Shown: positions 35,193-43,716 of the stretch, piece after piece
Layout of the letters: each line of letters opens with the position of its first letter
Position numbering within the stretch: position 1 is the first letter of the stretch
Assembly (NCBI GenBank): GCA_938003835.1
Contig: CALKXJ010000002.1
Span: 1 to 64,000, forward strand
Reading direction: 5' to 3'
DNA from: an uncultured Bryobacteraceae bacterium
Lineage (GTDB): Bacteria; Acidobacteriota; Terriglobia; Bryobacterales; Bryobacteraceae
Length of the DNA stretch: 64,000 nucleotides
The notes under the pieces: model-generated
What the model saw: only the letters and a program-made list of their open reading frames with translations
What the model was told of the DNA's origin: nothing
The model's database searches: none
Position numbers and translations under genes: made by a program

Positions 35193-35531
35193 ATGAAAGC
35201 AGTCGCCGGAATGATCATTTGCCTTTCTTTATTTGTCGGACTGGCTGTCGTGGCGGCGGAGGCCCCCGACAAGATCGTCTATGAGTCGAAGATGGGCAAT
35301 GTCACCTTCGATCATACGAAGCATGTCGAGCGGGCCAAGAACGACTGTAAGGTTTGCCACGATAAACTCTTCCCACAGGCCAAGGCTCCGCTCAATTATA
35401 AGGAGAAGATGCACCGCGTGGCCGAGGAAAAGAAGATCTCCTGCGGTGGTTGCCATCATCCCGGCGGGCCGGCTTTCGAGTCGAAAGGCAATTGCAACAA
35501 GTGCCACGTCAAGGGGGCGGCCAAATCCTGA
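35193..35531 (+). CDS. Periplasmic triheme cytochrome c7
   Basis: The ATG at 35193 follows GGAAGGAG (35178-35184) at good spacing; 112 residues. A signal peptide (1-23) precedes a small domain with three CxxCH haem sites at residues 52-56, 84-88 and 101-105. Extra histidines at 41, 44, 74 and 89 can serve as second axial ligands, giving three bis-His haems, as in c7 proteins such as Geobacter PpcA. It shuttles electrons in the periplasm. No other redox gene is adjacent, so its partner is unknown. Confidence 0.9.
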   Translation: MKAVAGMIICLSLFVGLAVVAAEAPDKIVYESKMGNVTFDHTKHVERAKNDCKVCHDKLFPQAKAPLNYKEKMHRVAEEKKISCGGCHHPGGPAFESKGNCNKCHVKGAAKS

Positions 35532-35546
35532 CCGCCTGCCAATTCC

Positions 35547-36236
35547 TTAATCGCGCTGGGGCAAACGCAGTTCGGTCTGCTGCCGCAGAACCTGAAGCTC
35601 ATCCTCCAGACGCTCGATGCGGCGGGTGAGCTCTTCGATGGCTTGGGCCTCTGGGTCGGGTAGCCGGCCGTGCTCGAGAACCTCCGCGTCGGTGAGCGGC
35701 ACTCCGTGGCGGCGCACGATCCGCCCGGGCACGCCGACTACGGTGGAGTGGTCGGGCACAGAGTGGATCACGACGCTACCGGCGCCGATCTTCACGTGAT
35801 CTCCGATGGTGATGTTGCCGAGCACCTTGGCGCCGCTGCCGATCACCACATGGTTCCCGATCGTCGGGTGGCGTTTTCCTTTCTCCTTGCCCGTCCCTCC
35901 CAGAGTCACGCCCTGATAGAGCAACACGTCGTCGCCGATCTCCGTCGTCTCGCCGATCACCACGCCCATGCCGTGATCGATGAAGAAGCGGCGGCCGATC
36001 TTCGCCCCAGGGTGGATCTCGATGCCGGTGAAGAAGCGGCTCATCTGTGAGATGAGGCGGGGCAGCAGCGGCACGCCGGCCCTGTAGAGCCGGTGGGCCA
36101 CCCGGTGCGCCATGACGGCGTGAAAGCCCGGGTAGCACAGTACGATCTCGAGCACGCTTCGGGCAGCCGGGTCTTCACGGAAGATCGTCTCGATCTGTTC
36201 GCGAAGGTCCCGAAGGAAGCGTTTCACAGTCACCAT
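35547..36236 (-). CDS. cysE: Serine O-acetyltransferase CysE
   Basis: A 229-residue enzyme. The helical N-terminus (about 1-70) includes [15 protein letters not shown], and the left-handed beta-helix has [22 protein letters not shown], where His-Asp-His form the catalytic set, and [16 protein letters not shown]. It makes O-acetylserine from serine and acetyl-CoA, the entry to cysteine. A C-terminal coiled-coil extension (about 195-229) is longer than in E. coli and lacks the usual Ile-terminated tail that docks CysK. Monocistronic here; cysK is not in the window. Confidence 0.94.
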   Translation of the reverse strand: MVTVKRFLRDLREQIETIFREDPAARSVLEIVLCYPGFHAVMAHRVAHRLYRAGVPLLPRLISQMSRFFTGIEIHPGAKIGRRFFIDHGMGVVIGETTEIGDDVLLYQGVTLGGTGKEKGKRHPTIGNHVVIGSGAKVLGNITIGDHVKIGAGSVVIHSVPDHSTVVGVPGRIVRRHGVPLTDAEVLEHGRLPDPEAQAIEELTRRIERLEDELQVLRQQTELRLPQRD

Positions 36237-36304
36237 TATGGAACGAAACCGGGGCGGCGGCAGTCCCCGGCGTTGCTCGGCGCTGGCCTCGCGCCGGAGG
36301 CGCG

Positions 36305-36313
36305 TGCTATATT
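36305..36313 (+). promoter_or_regulatory. Extended -10 promoter of nuoA
   Basis: TGC-TATATT is an extended -10 element. No -35 box is seen 17 bp upstream. The expected start is near 36320, only about 3 nt before the nuoA ATG, so the mRNA would be almost leaderless. Confidence 0.5.
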
Positions 36314-36322
36314 AGGGAATCC

Positions 36323-36679
36323 ATGCCGCAAGGCTACGTCCTGCTGTTTCTGTTCATGGCGATTGCCCTCGCCTTCGTGCTGGCGCTGTTGTTGCTGGCC
36401 AAGATCCTGAGGCCGTCCTCGCCGTTTGAGACGAAGCTCGAGGCCTATGAGTGCGGCATCAAAGCCGTTTCGGACGCGCGCGGCCGGTACGCCGTCCGCT
36501 ATTACATCATTGCCATCCTGTTTGTGATCTTCGACGTGGAAACCATCTTCCTGTTCCCCTGGGCGGTGCGCTACAAGGTCCTCGGCTGGTTCGGAGTGGC
36601 TGAGGTCGCGGTCTTTCTGGGCATCCTGATTGTCGGCTACATTTGGGCGTACAAGAAGGGTGCGCTCGAATGGGTCTGA
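36323..36679 (+). CDS. nuoA: NADH-quinone oxidoreductase subunit A NuoA
   Basis: A 118-residue, three-helix membrane protein. It has KLEAYECGIKAV and the signature YYIIAILFVIFDVETIFLFPWA, which are diagnostic for NuoA/NdhC, a core subunit of the complex I membrane arm at the quinone-site loop. In most genomes nuoB follows. Here the next gene overlaps the nuoA stop by 10 nt and is an unrelated secreted protein, so the remaining complex I subunits must be elsewhere. Confidence 0.96.
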   Translation: MPQGYVLLFLFMAIALAFVLALLLLAKILRPSSPFETKLEAYECGIKAVSDARGRYAVRYYIIAILFVIFDVETIFLFPWAVRYKVLGWFGVAEVAVFLGILIVGYIWAYKKGALEWV

Positions 36680-38397
36680 GGCTGACACGTCTGGCGCTGC
36701 TGGTTTGGCCGGCCCTCTGGAGCGCGGCGACTCTGCACGCCCATCCAATCCTGCGGCTGACGACGGCGGCGCTCGGTCCGCTCTCGGTCCCAGTGGGAGC
36801 CGATGGCCCGGATCAGACCATCGAGGCTTTCAACATCGGCGACGGCGCCCTGAAGTTGACCGTTTCCTCGAACGCGTCCTGGCTGGCGGCGTCAGTCGGG
36901 GGCTCTCGTCCCTGTTCTGCGCGGGCGGGCGCGTGCCTGCCGATTGCGATCCGCCTGCGAACGGCGGCGCTGCCCCGCGGCATCCACACCGGCGTCCTCA
37001 CCGTGAGCGATCCCAACGCCTGGGATGCGCCGCAGACGGTGACCGTGACGGTGCAGGCGGGCGGCGGCGTTCCCGATCGGGCAGACTTTTTTGTCGCGCC
37101 TAACGGCTCCACCGACAGCCTGCTCTTCGAGACCAATCACCCGATCCAGGCGCGAGCGAGCACCGAGAGCGGCGGCGACTGGCTCTCGGTGGCGCTCGAA
37201 GGCTTGGGGAGCTTCCGCTTCGTGCTTCCGTACCGGATCCGTGTACGCCATCTGCCGGAGATGGCCGAGGGCACCTACAGTGGGCGCGTCGAGGTTACCG
37301 GCTCGGGCTTCGCTCCGGACAACAAGACGGTCCCCGTCACACTGCGCGTCACCAGTGACCCGATCGCGCGTCTGGCGCCGGCCCGCCTGGAGTTGCGAGC
37401 TGCTCAGGGCGCCATCAAGGCGCAGGGGTTTCTCGTTGTCGCCAACCGCGGCCTGGGTGAGCTCAGGCTGAGCGGCGTCGAGACGACCGTCTCCGGCGGC
37501 GGAACCTGGCTGGCAGCCGCGGTGGATGCTCCGAGCCTGGTTTCCGTGACCGCAGACCCAAAAGACCTGGTGCCTGGCATTTACGAGGGCGCCGTCACCA
37601 TCCAGTCGAACGCGGCCAATTCGCCGCTCCGAGTGCCTGTCAGGTTCGAAGTTGCGCCGCAGAGGCCGCCGCTCATCGCCTTCGGCGGCGTCACCAATAA
37701 CACCTTTGGCGGCGGCGACCCGATCGCTCAAGGCGGCATCGCTTCGCTCTACGGCGAACAGTTCCGGTATGGAGAACCGGTGCAGGGGACGATTCCGCTC
37801 GCCGAAGAACTGGGAGGCGTGAAGGTCTACGTCAACGGCATCGCCGCCCGGCTTTTTTATGCCTCCTACGGACAGATCAACTTCCAGATGCCTTTCGAGG
37901 TGCCGCCCGGCGTGGTAAGCGTCCAGGTGCTCAGGGACGGCCAAGCGAGCAATGTCGTTACCGCGGAGGTAGCTGAGCGCGCCCCGCTGCTGCTGCGCCT
38001 GGGCATTGACGACTACGGCATCATCGTCAACCAGGACGGAACCTTCCCGATCCCGCCGACGCCGGGGATTCCAAGCCGACCGGCGCGGCCGGGCGACGCC
38101 CTGGTGATCTATGCCATCGGATTCGGCCAGACCGAGCCGCCGGTGGGGCTCGGCCAGGCGTCGCCTGAAGCGGAACCCTTGGCGCGGATCGTGCCCACGC
38201 CTAGGGTCTATTTCGGCGCCGGACTCACGGGCGGCGTCGCCGTCGAGCCGTTCTACGCCGGCTTGACGCCCCGTCTCGTGGGTCTGTTCCAGATCAACGT
38301 CTACGTTCCGCAGAACGCGCCGAAAGGAGAGAGGATTCCCCTGCGCATCGAGGGCCCCGGCTATCGGACGAACTCCGTCGATCTGGCCATCGAATGA
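36670..38397 (+). CDS. Secreted protein with Solibacter-type (TIGR03437) C-terminal domain
   Basis: The ATG at 36670 lies inside the nuoA end; 575 residues with a signal peptide (about 1-24). Residues 30-340 form three Ig/BACON-like beta-sandwich repeats, each with a SWLAASV or GDWLSVALEG-type tryptophan and a closing GIHTGVLTVS / GTYSGRVEV / GIYEGAVTI strand. The last 230 residues, starting at about AFGGVTNNTFGG, contain IASLYGEQF, GGVKVYVNGIAARLFYASYGQINFQMP and a final FQINVYVPQNAPKG. I recognise this as the domain seen almost only in Solibacter relatives. Probably adhesive or substrate-binding; function unknown. Confidence 0.85.
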   Translation: MGLRLTRLALLVWPALWSAATLHAHPILRLTTAALGPLSVPVGADGPDQTIEAFNIGDGALKLTVSSNASWLAASVGGSRPCSARAGACLPIAIRLRTAALPRGIHTGVLTVSDPNAWDAPQTVTVTVQAGGGVPDRADFFVAPNGSTDSLLFETNHPIQARASTESGGDWLSVALEGLGSFRFVLPYRIRVRHLPEMAEGTYSGRVEVTGSGFAPDNKTVPVTLRVTSDPIARLAPARLELRAAQGAIKAQGFLVVANRGLGELRLSGVETTVSGGGTWLAAAVDAPSLVSVTADPKDLVPGIYEGAVTIQSNAANSPLRVPVRFEVAPQRPPLIAFGGVTNNTFGGGDPIAQGGIASLYGEQFRYGEPVQGTIPLAEELGGVKVYVNGIAARLFYASYGQINFQMPFEVPPGVVSVQVLRDGQASNVVTAEVAERAPLLLRLGIDDYGIIVNQDGTFPIPPTPGIPSRPARPGDALVIYAIGFGQTEPPVGLGQASPEAEPLARIVPTPRVYFGAGLTGGVAVEPFYAGLTPRLVGLFQINVYVPQNAPKGERIPLRIEGPGYRTNSVDLAIE

Positions 38398-39581
38398 CTG
38401 AGCGTCTTTACTACGACGACTCCTATCTGCGGCAATTCCGGGCCAGAATCCTCGAGCGCTCCTGCGACGGCCTGGAAGTCTATCTGGACCGGACGGCATT
38501 CTACCCCACCTCCGGAGGACAGCCGCACGACACCGGTTGGATCAATCAGGTCCCCGTAATCGACGTGATCGACGAGGGGAGATGGATCCGCCACCGTCTG
38601 GCCCGGCCGGTCGAAGCTGAGGTGGTCGACTGCGAGCTCGACTGGGAGCGCCGCTTCGATCACATGCAGCAGCACAGCGGCCAGCACGTGCTGTCGGCCG
38701 TACTGGACCGGCATCACGGCGCCCCGACGCTCAGCTTCCACCTGGGACGGGACATCTCGACCATTGACGTGGGCGTCCCGGCGCTCGAACCCGAACGGCT
38801 CCAGGAGGCCGAGCGGCAGGCGAACGAGATCATCTTCGAGAATCGCCAGATTCGCGTGAGCTATCAGGAGGCGTCCCAAGCCGAGGGACTGCGGCGTGCT
38901 TCCGACCGCGAGGGCCTGCTCCGAATCGTCGAGATCGACGGTCTGGACCGCAGCGCCTGCGGCGGCACCCATGTCCGGAGCACCGGCGAAATCGGCCTCG
39001 TTCTGCTCCGCCGGACGGAGAAGGTTCGCGGCAACCTCCGTATCGAGTTTCTTTGCGGGCGGCGCGCGATCGCACGGTCGCGGGCTGACTACGATGCCCT
39101 GGCGGAGATCGCCCGCCTGTTCTCGGCGCCTCTCGACGAAGCCCCGGCGCTGGTGGCTTCGCAGCAGGCACGCCTGGTGGAGGCGGAAAAGAGCCGGGCG
39201 CGGCTGGCGCTCGAGCTCGCCTCGGCGCGAGGCCGTGAACTCTACCGTGAGGCGGCGCCCGACGCAGGCGGCCTGCGCCGGCTGGTGCGGCACTCGGCCG
39301 CGGGCGCCATCACCGACGAGCTGCGCCGAGAGGCACAGAGCTTCACCGCTTCAGCCAAGGCGATCTTCCTGGCAACCTTCGAGGAGCCGCCGGCGGTATT
39401 GCTCGCGGTTTCCGAGGACGCGGGGTTGAACGCCGGGCAGCTCCTCAAGACGGCTCTGGCCGAGGTCGGGGGCCGGGGCGGCGGCAGCGCCCGCATCGCG
39501 CAGGGCAGCTTGCCGCGCGAGGCGCTCGCCGGCCTCCGGCAAAGACTTGAAGCGGCCCTCGGAGGGGGTTCCGGAAGCTGA
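38394..39581 (+). CDS. AlaX-type alanyl-tRNA editing protein with DHHA1 domain
   Basis: A 395-residue stand-alone editing protein starting at an ATGA overlap. The editing domain has TAFYPTSGGQPHD, the zinc motif HMQQHSGQHVLSAVL (HxxxH) and ACGGTHVRSTGEIG, the same set as in AlaRS. A coiled coil (about 240-290) leads to a DHHA1-like C-terminal domain with GGRGGGSARIAQG. It should hydrolyse Ser- or Gly-tRNA(Ala). The aminoacylation domain is absent, so it is not AlaRS. Pairing with the Solibacter-domain gene is puzzling. Confidence 0.92.
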   Translation: MTERLYYDDSYLRQFRARILERSCDGLEVYLDRTAFYPTSGGQPHDTGWINQVPVIDVIDEGRWIRHRLARPVEAEVVDCELDWERRFDHMQQHSGQHVLSAVLDRHHGAPTLSFHLGRDISTIDVGVPALEPERLQEAERQANEIIFENRQIRVSYQEASQAEGLRRASDREGLLRIVEIDGLDRSACGGTHVRSTGEIGLVLLRRTEKVRGNLRIEFLCGRRAIARSRADYDALAEIARLFSAPLDEAPALVASQQARLVEAEKSRARLALELASARGRELYREAAPDAGGLRRLVRHSAAGAITDELRREAQSFTASAKAIFLATFEEPPAVLLAVSEDAGLNAGQLLKTALAEVGGRGGGSARIAQGSLPREALAGLRQRLEAALGGGSGS

Positions 39582-39628
39582 TCCCGCCCGAAGGACGGGC
39601 CGGAAACGCCCATTCCCGGCCGCCGGCC

Positions 39629-40807
39629 TCACCTGCGCAGCGCCGCCTCGATCTGGCGCAGGGCCCGGGCGAATTGCCGCGGGTTGCTCACCTGGAAGAC
39701 CTTGCCGCCGAGAGCCCGTGTCAGCCTCTCGATCGGATCGCCGAAAGGAAACCAGCTCGGGAAATAGTTCAGGCGGAGGTAGAACACTGGTGGAGGGGGG
39801 TCCGGCAAAGCTCCGAGCAGGCGGCGGAGGTCGCCGGCCCCCTCGCGCGTCGCAGGACCGATGAAGATCAGCGCCTCCGGCGGCTCGGCCCCCGCCATTT
39901 GCTCGGACGCCAGCGAAGCCAGCAGGCGGGCGGCGCCGTCGGCGGCCCGCAACTGCTCGATCCCGATCGTCGCCAGCTCGAGCTCGTCCATGGCTGCGCG
40001 CAGCTCGCGCAGGACCTTCTCGTCGAAGCCGGGCGCCCGTAACAGCTCTTGCTGGCGGTGCAGGCTGATGGCGTGAAACGAGACGGGCCACAATGATGTC
40101 TGCTCGAGCAAGGAAACCAGCGTCGTCACGAGCAAAGCCTGATCGAACGGCCCCAACTGGACCGAGCGGGGATGCGCCGGGGCGACATGAAGGAACACAG
40201 CCACGCGGTGAGTCTCGCGGCTGACGGCGGGCTGGCGCCGCCATGAGGCGAGCGCCAGGGGGGCCACCTCGCCCGCCCTCATCGGAGCCGCCATTTCCCT
40301 CTCTGCCGGTTTGAGCCGCAGGCGGATGTCCCAGGACTTCCGGCAGACGCGGCCGCCCGTGTCGCTGACCAGCCACTCGACACGGTAATCGCCCTCGCCG
40401 ACGAGAAAGCCGCCGGCGAGACCCGCCTGATCACGGCGGCGGCGCAAGCCCGGCGGCAAGGTTCCCGTACGGCGGAAATAGTAGCGGGCGCCGGTGGCTA
40501 GCGACGTGACCCGGAAGCGGGTGTAGAGCTGCGTCGCGCTCTCGGGGAACTGATCCACCGGAAGGCTGGCCTCGTAGCCCGCCTGGTAGCGAAGGGCGAA
40601 GTTGATGACCGGCCTGAGCGGGCGCACGCTGCAAACGAGTCTCGGCGCGGAGGACGCCGCCTCCAGGTCTCGCTCGAACCGCTCGATCCAGGCCCGTCCG
40701 CCGGCCGTACGGGACGAAATCATCTCCTGACCCTGGGCAAGCAAGGCGCCGGCCAGCAGCAGGAAGGCCAGGCGGAATCCGGCTGCCGTTCGAGACGCCT
40801 CAGCCAC
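39629..40807 (-). CDS. Secreted protein of unknown function, coupled to moaA
   Basis: The GTG at 40807 overlaps the end of moaA by 8 nt and opens with a signal peptide (AGFRLAFLLLAGALLAQGQE); longer upstream versions would overlap moaA deeply. The 392-residue product has a middle beta-rich part (about 60-190) and a C-terminal half with alternating strands and helices (VAVFLHVAPAH, PEALIFIGPATREG, LRRIEAALRR-like end). This is compatible with a von Willebrand A-like fold, though no complete MIDAS motif is visible. No role in molybdopterin synthesis is indicated. Confidence 0.6.
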   Translation of the reverse strand: MAEASRTAAGFRLAFLLLAGALLAQGQEMISSRTAGGRAWIERFERDLEAASSAPRLVCSVRPLRPVINFALRYQAGYEASLPVDQFPESATQLYTRFRVTSLATGARYYFRRTGTLPPGLRRRRDQAGLAGGFLVGEGDYRVEWLVSDTGGRVCRKSWDIRLRLKPAEREMAAPMRAGEVAPLALASWRRQPAVSRETHRVAVFLHVAPAHPRSVQLGPFDQALLVTTLVSLLEQTSLWPVSFHAISLHRQQELLRAPGFDEKVLRELRAAMDELELATIGIEQLRAADGAARLLASLASEQMAGAEPPEALIFIGPATREGAGDLRRLLGALPDPPPPVFYLRLNYFPSWFPFGDPIERLTRALGGKVFQVSNPRQFARALRQIEAALRR

Positions 40808-41798
40808 CAATGGCGTACATTGGGCGGGGCGGCGCGACGAAGCGGCTGGAGCTGATCTCGTGACCCAGCCATTTGGCTCGAACCGTCGCTCGAATCGTCG
40901 CGGCGATCGTTTCATCGGACGCCCCGCTCCGGAGCAAACCCTTGACGTCGGTCTCCTCCAGAGCGAACAGGCAGTAGCGCAGCTTGCCATCGGCGGTGAG
41001 CCGGATGCGGTTGCATTTGAGACAAAACGGCCGGCTCACTGAGCCGATAAAGCCGATCTTGCCGACGCCGTCGGCAAAGAGGTACTCGGCGGCGGGAGCA
41101 CGTGGGTCACCGTCGGGAACCGGCACCAGCGGGCCGAACTCCCGGCCGAGAATCTCCAGAATCTGGTCGGCGGTCAGGACCCGGTCAGGCCTCCAGAGCC
41201 CCTGGGCATCGAGCGGCATGAACTCGATGTAGCGCACCTCGAGGCCGTGGCGCCGCCCGAAGTGGGCGAGCGGAACGATGTCCGGCTCGGTGAGGCCCTT
41301 GACGGCCACGGCGTTGATCTTGATCGGCCGGTAGCCGATCCGGAGGCAGGCGTCGATGCCCGCCAGCACGCGATGGAGCTCGTCGCGCCGGGTGATCTCG
41401 AGGAAGCGCTGCCGGTCGAGCGTGTCCAGATGGATGTTGATGCGCCGCAAGCCCGCCTCATAAAGCGGCCGGGCCAGCTCGGCCAGCAGCAGCCCGTTGG
41501 TGGTGAGCGCCAGGTCGGTCACTCCTTCGATGCGGCTCAGCTTGCCGATCAGCACCGGCAGGTCCTTGCGCAGCAGCGGCTCGCCCCCGGTGACGCGCAG
41601 TTTTCGGACTCCCAGGCCGACGGCGATGCGCACGAACCGCTCGATCTCCTCGAAGCCCAGGATTTCGGCCCGGGGAACGAACTCGACCGGGTGCTCCGGC
41701 ATGCAGAAGAAGCAGCGAATGTTGCAGCGGTCGGTGACACTGATGCGCAGGTTGTCGTGCAAACGACCGAAGGTGTCAATGAGAGCCTCGGCGGACAT
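40800..41798 (-). CDS. moaA: GTP 3',8-cyclase MoaA (radical SAM)
   Basis: The 332-residue enzyme has the radical-SAM cluster CNIRCFFC (Cys-x3-Cys-x2-Cys) near residue 25, RVTGGEPLLRKDL for SAM binding, and a second C-terminal cluster in FCLKCNRIRLTADGKLRYCLF. It ends with the essential Gly-Gly. MoaA performs the first rearrangement of GTP in molybdenum cofactor synthesis; MoaC is not in the window. The gene lies 12 nt downstream of nadA and overlaps the following secreted-protein gene. Confidence 0.96.
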   Translation of the reverse strand: MSAEALIDTFGRLHDNLRISVTDRCNIRCFFCMPEHPVEFVPRAEILGFEEIERFVRIAVGLGVRKLRVTGGEPLLRKDLPVLIGKLSRIEGVTDLALTTNGLLLAELARPLYEAGLRRINIHLDTLDRQRFLEITRRDELHRVLAGIDACLRIGYRPIKINAVAVKGLTEPDIVPLAHFGRRHGLEVRYIEFMPLDAQGLWRPDRVLTADQILEILGREFGPLVPVPDGDPRAPAAEYLFADGVGKIGFIGSVSRPFCLKCNRIRLTADGKLRYCLFALEETDVKGLLRSGASDETIAATIRATVRAKWLGHEISSSRFVAPPRPMYAIGG

Positions 41799-41810
41799 GG
41801 CGGCCCCGGC

Positions 41811-42740
41811 TCAGGAGAGGGCGAGCATGCGCTCGATGGGCACCAGGGCGCGCCGGATCAGCTCCGGCTCGAGTTCGACGCGGGGCTCCAGCCTGAGCAG
41901 CGCGTCGCGCAACTTCTCGAGCGTGTTCCGCTTCATGTAAGGGCACTCGCTACAGTTGCACTGCTCGTTGGCGACGAAGTAAAAACGCTTTCCCGGCGCC
42001 AGCCGCTCGAGCGAGTACAGCACGCCGCTTTCGGTGACCACGATGAATTCCTCGGCCGGGTGCCTCGTGCACCACTCGATGATGGCGGAGGTGGAGCCGA
42101 CGAAATCGGCCATCGCCAGGGTCTCCTTCGGGCACTCCGGATGAGCGGCCACCAGGGCGCCGGGATGCTGCGTCTTGATGGCGGCCACGCGGCGGGCCGA
42201 AAAGGTGGCGTGGACGATGCAGGCGCCCTGCCAGACGCGCAGGTTTTCGCGGCCGGTCTGGCGCTTGACGTAGTTACCCAGGTTGATATCCGGGACGAAC
42301 AGGATCGTCTTGTCCCGGGGAATTGAATTTACCACCTTGACCGCGTTGCGCGAGGTGCAGAGGATGTCGCTTTCCGCCTTAACCTCGACCGAGGTATTGA
42401 TGTAGCTGACGATGACGTGATCCGGATAACGGCGCTTGTAAGCCCGGAGCTGTTCAACCGGACAGGCGTCCACCAAACTACAGCCGGCCTCGCGGTCCGG
42501 AACCACGACGATCCGATTGGGGTTGAGAACCTTCGCCGTTTCGGCCATGAACCAGACGCCGCAAAAGGCGATGACGTCTCCCTCGAAATCGCGCGCCTTG
42601 CGAGCCAGCTCCAGGCTGTCGCCGACCGCGTCGGCCAGCTCCTGAATTTCCGGTTCCTGGTAGTGGTGGGCCAGCAGGATGGCGCGACGCTTGCGCTTGA
42701 GATCTACGATTTCCTCGGCGAGTGTCTGCGTGGCCAGCAT
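41811..42740 (-). CDS. nadA: Quinolinate synthase NadA
   Basis: Start chosen at 42740 (MLATQTLAEEI), 309 residues; the -10 element at 42762-42770 is incompatible with the longer open frame. Motifs are LLAHHYQEPEIQELADAVGDS, FCGVWFMAETAKVLNP, DREAGCSLVDACP, and C-terminal CNCSECPYMKRNTLEKL, which supply the three [4Fe-4S] cysteines. NadA condenses iminoaspartate and DHAP to quinolinate for NAD synthesis. nadB and nadC are not adjacent; moaA follows by 12 nt, so two Fe-S-dependent cofactor genes share a transcript. Confidence 0.95.
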   Translation of the reverse strand: MLATQTLAEEIVDLKRKRRAILLAHHYQEPEIQELADAVGDSLELARKARDFEGDVIAFCGVWFMAETAKVLNPNRIVVVPDREAGCSLVDACPVEQLRAYKRRYPDHVIVSYINTSVEVKAESDILCTSRNAVKVVNSIPRDKTILFVPDINLGNYVKRQTGRENLRVWQGACIVHATFSARRVAAIKTQHPGALVAAHPECPKETLAMADFVGSTSAIIEWCTRHPAEEFIVVTESGVLYSLERLAPGKRFYFVANEQCNCSECPYMKRNTLEKLRDALLRLEPRVELEPELIRRALVPIERMLALS

Positions 42741-42761
42741 CGGAGACCGGGTTGTGCTTCC

Positions 42762-42770
42762 ATTGTAACA
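42762..42770 (-). promoter_or_regulatory. Extended -10 promoter of nadA
   Basis: On the minus strand this reads TGT-TACAAT, an extended -10 box with five of six consensus bases. The predicted start is near 42755, 15 nt before the nadA ATG. No -35 box is visible. Confidence 0.55.
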
Positions 42771-42813
42771 GCACGACCCGGCTGCGCCTGCCGGTCCGCG
42801 GCCGGTCTCCCAC

Positions 42814-43287
42814 TTACTCGTAGTCGGGCGACCGCTCTCGTCTGGGGCGTCTCGGCTTCGGGGGTCCCGGCGGGACGGGCGGTCCCGGCCGCACTCCGAA
42901 CGGCCGCCACCGGGCACGCCGTTCCTGCAACTTTTTCCACTGCTCCTGAGTCAGCACCATGCGTAACCGGAGACTCAACTCGGTGAAGGCGCGCGTGAGC
43001 TCGCCCCGCGCGGTCACCAAGCGGTCGATCGCCTGCTCGGCCCGCGCCTGATCGAGAACCGGTTCGGCAAACAGGTCCTCGATCTCCGCTTCGGCTTTTT
43101 CCACGGCGGCACGCTTGTCAATCAGCGAAGCGCGGCTCTCCCGGACGATGGCGGCGATCTTCTCCCGCTGCTGCTCCGAGAGGTTGAGTTCGCGCGCCAG
43201 TGGACTCTCCCACCAGGGGAAGTAGGCGCGCGGCGGCTGCGCCTGCACCGGCGCAAGCAGAACGAGACAAAGCAACGCGAGCCTCAT
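42814..43287 (-). CDS. Spy/CpxP-like periplasmic protein
   Basis: A 157-residue protein: signal peptide (1-17), then long helices with two LTxxQ-like motifs (LNLSEQQREKI and VLTQEQWKKLQ), as in Spy/CpxP periplasmic chaperones and metal-resistance proteins. The tail is Pro/Arg-rich (about 125-157). There is no histidine in the chain, so CnrX-like metal sensing by His ligands is unlikely. Its start overlaps the anti-sigma stop (ATGA), which makes it the third gene of a sigma / anti-sigma / periplasmic-helper operon. A direct role in releasing the anti-sigma factor is inferred. Confidence 0.8.
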   Translation of the reverse strand: MRLALLCLVLLAPVQAQPPRAYFPWWESPLARELNLSEQQREKIAAIVRESRASLIDKRAAVEKAEAEIEDLFAEPVLDQARAEQAIDRLVTARGELTRAFTELSLRLRMVLTQEQWKKLQERRARWRPFGVRPGPPVPPGPPKPRRPRRERSPDYE

Positions 43288-43706
43288 GGCTGCTCCTCAA
43301 ACAGAGCATGAATCGCCCCGGCCGCCTGCGGCTCGGCGCTCTCGACCAGCGCGTAGATCTCGGCAAAGAACTGGGGATCGGCGGCTGCCCGGGTCGGCTG
43401 GCGCTCGGGGGCAGGCAGCGACAGGAGCAAGCCCAACACCAGGACGCCCAGCGCCGCCAGAGCCGGCACAGGCTGGAGGCCGAAGTGCGGGCGCCGGTCC
43501 GCCTCGAGTCTCTGGTAGATGCGCCGCCGCTGCTCGGCTAGGAAGGCTTCCGACGGTTGCGGCAACGCCTCCAGATACTGGCTCCGCCGCTCGAGCAGGT
43601 CCTGCCAGCGCCTCCGGCAAAACTCGCACGACTCGAGCAGCGAAACATCCGGACCCAGTCCGTAGAGGAGCTCGACCAGCTCCTCCTCGCTCAGATGGGT
43701 GTGCAT
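43284..43706 (-). CDS. Probable membrane anti-sigma factor
   Basis: Start at 43706 (MHTHLSEEELVELLYG), which follows GAGGGAAG and lies 10 nt after the sigma-factor stop; 140 residues. The cytoplasmic N-terminus has Cys-x2-Cys in LESCEFCRRRWQD, but the His four residues before the first Cys in zinc-binding anti-sigma (ZAS) domains is Leu here. One transmembrane helix (about 82-98, ALAALGVLVLGLLLSL) and a short periplasmic tail follow. Its position directly after an ECF sigma factor is the main evidence for function. Confidence 0.78.
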   Translation of the reverse strand: MHTHLSEEELVELLYGLGPDVSLLESCEFCRRRWQDLLERRSQYLEALPQPSEAFLAEQRRRIYQRLEADRRPHFGLQPVPALAALGVLVLGLLLSLPAPERQPTRAAADPQFFAEIYALVESAEPQAAGAIHALFEEQP

Positions 43707-43716
43707 GCTTCTTCCC

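Noticed and set aside
36892-38499. 535-codon open frame antisense to the Solibacter-domain protein
   Set aside because: Protein rich in Arg/Gly/Asp without motifs; the sense strand encodes recognised repeats and domain.
39586-39600. GCCCG-AAGGA-CGGGC hairpin after the AlaX-type gene as a bidirectional terminator
   Set aside because: Only 5 bp and no U-tract; such short GC hairpins occur often by chance at this base composition.
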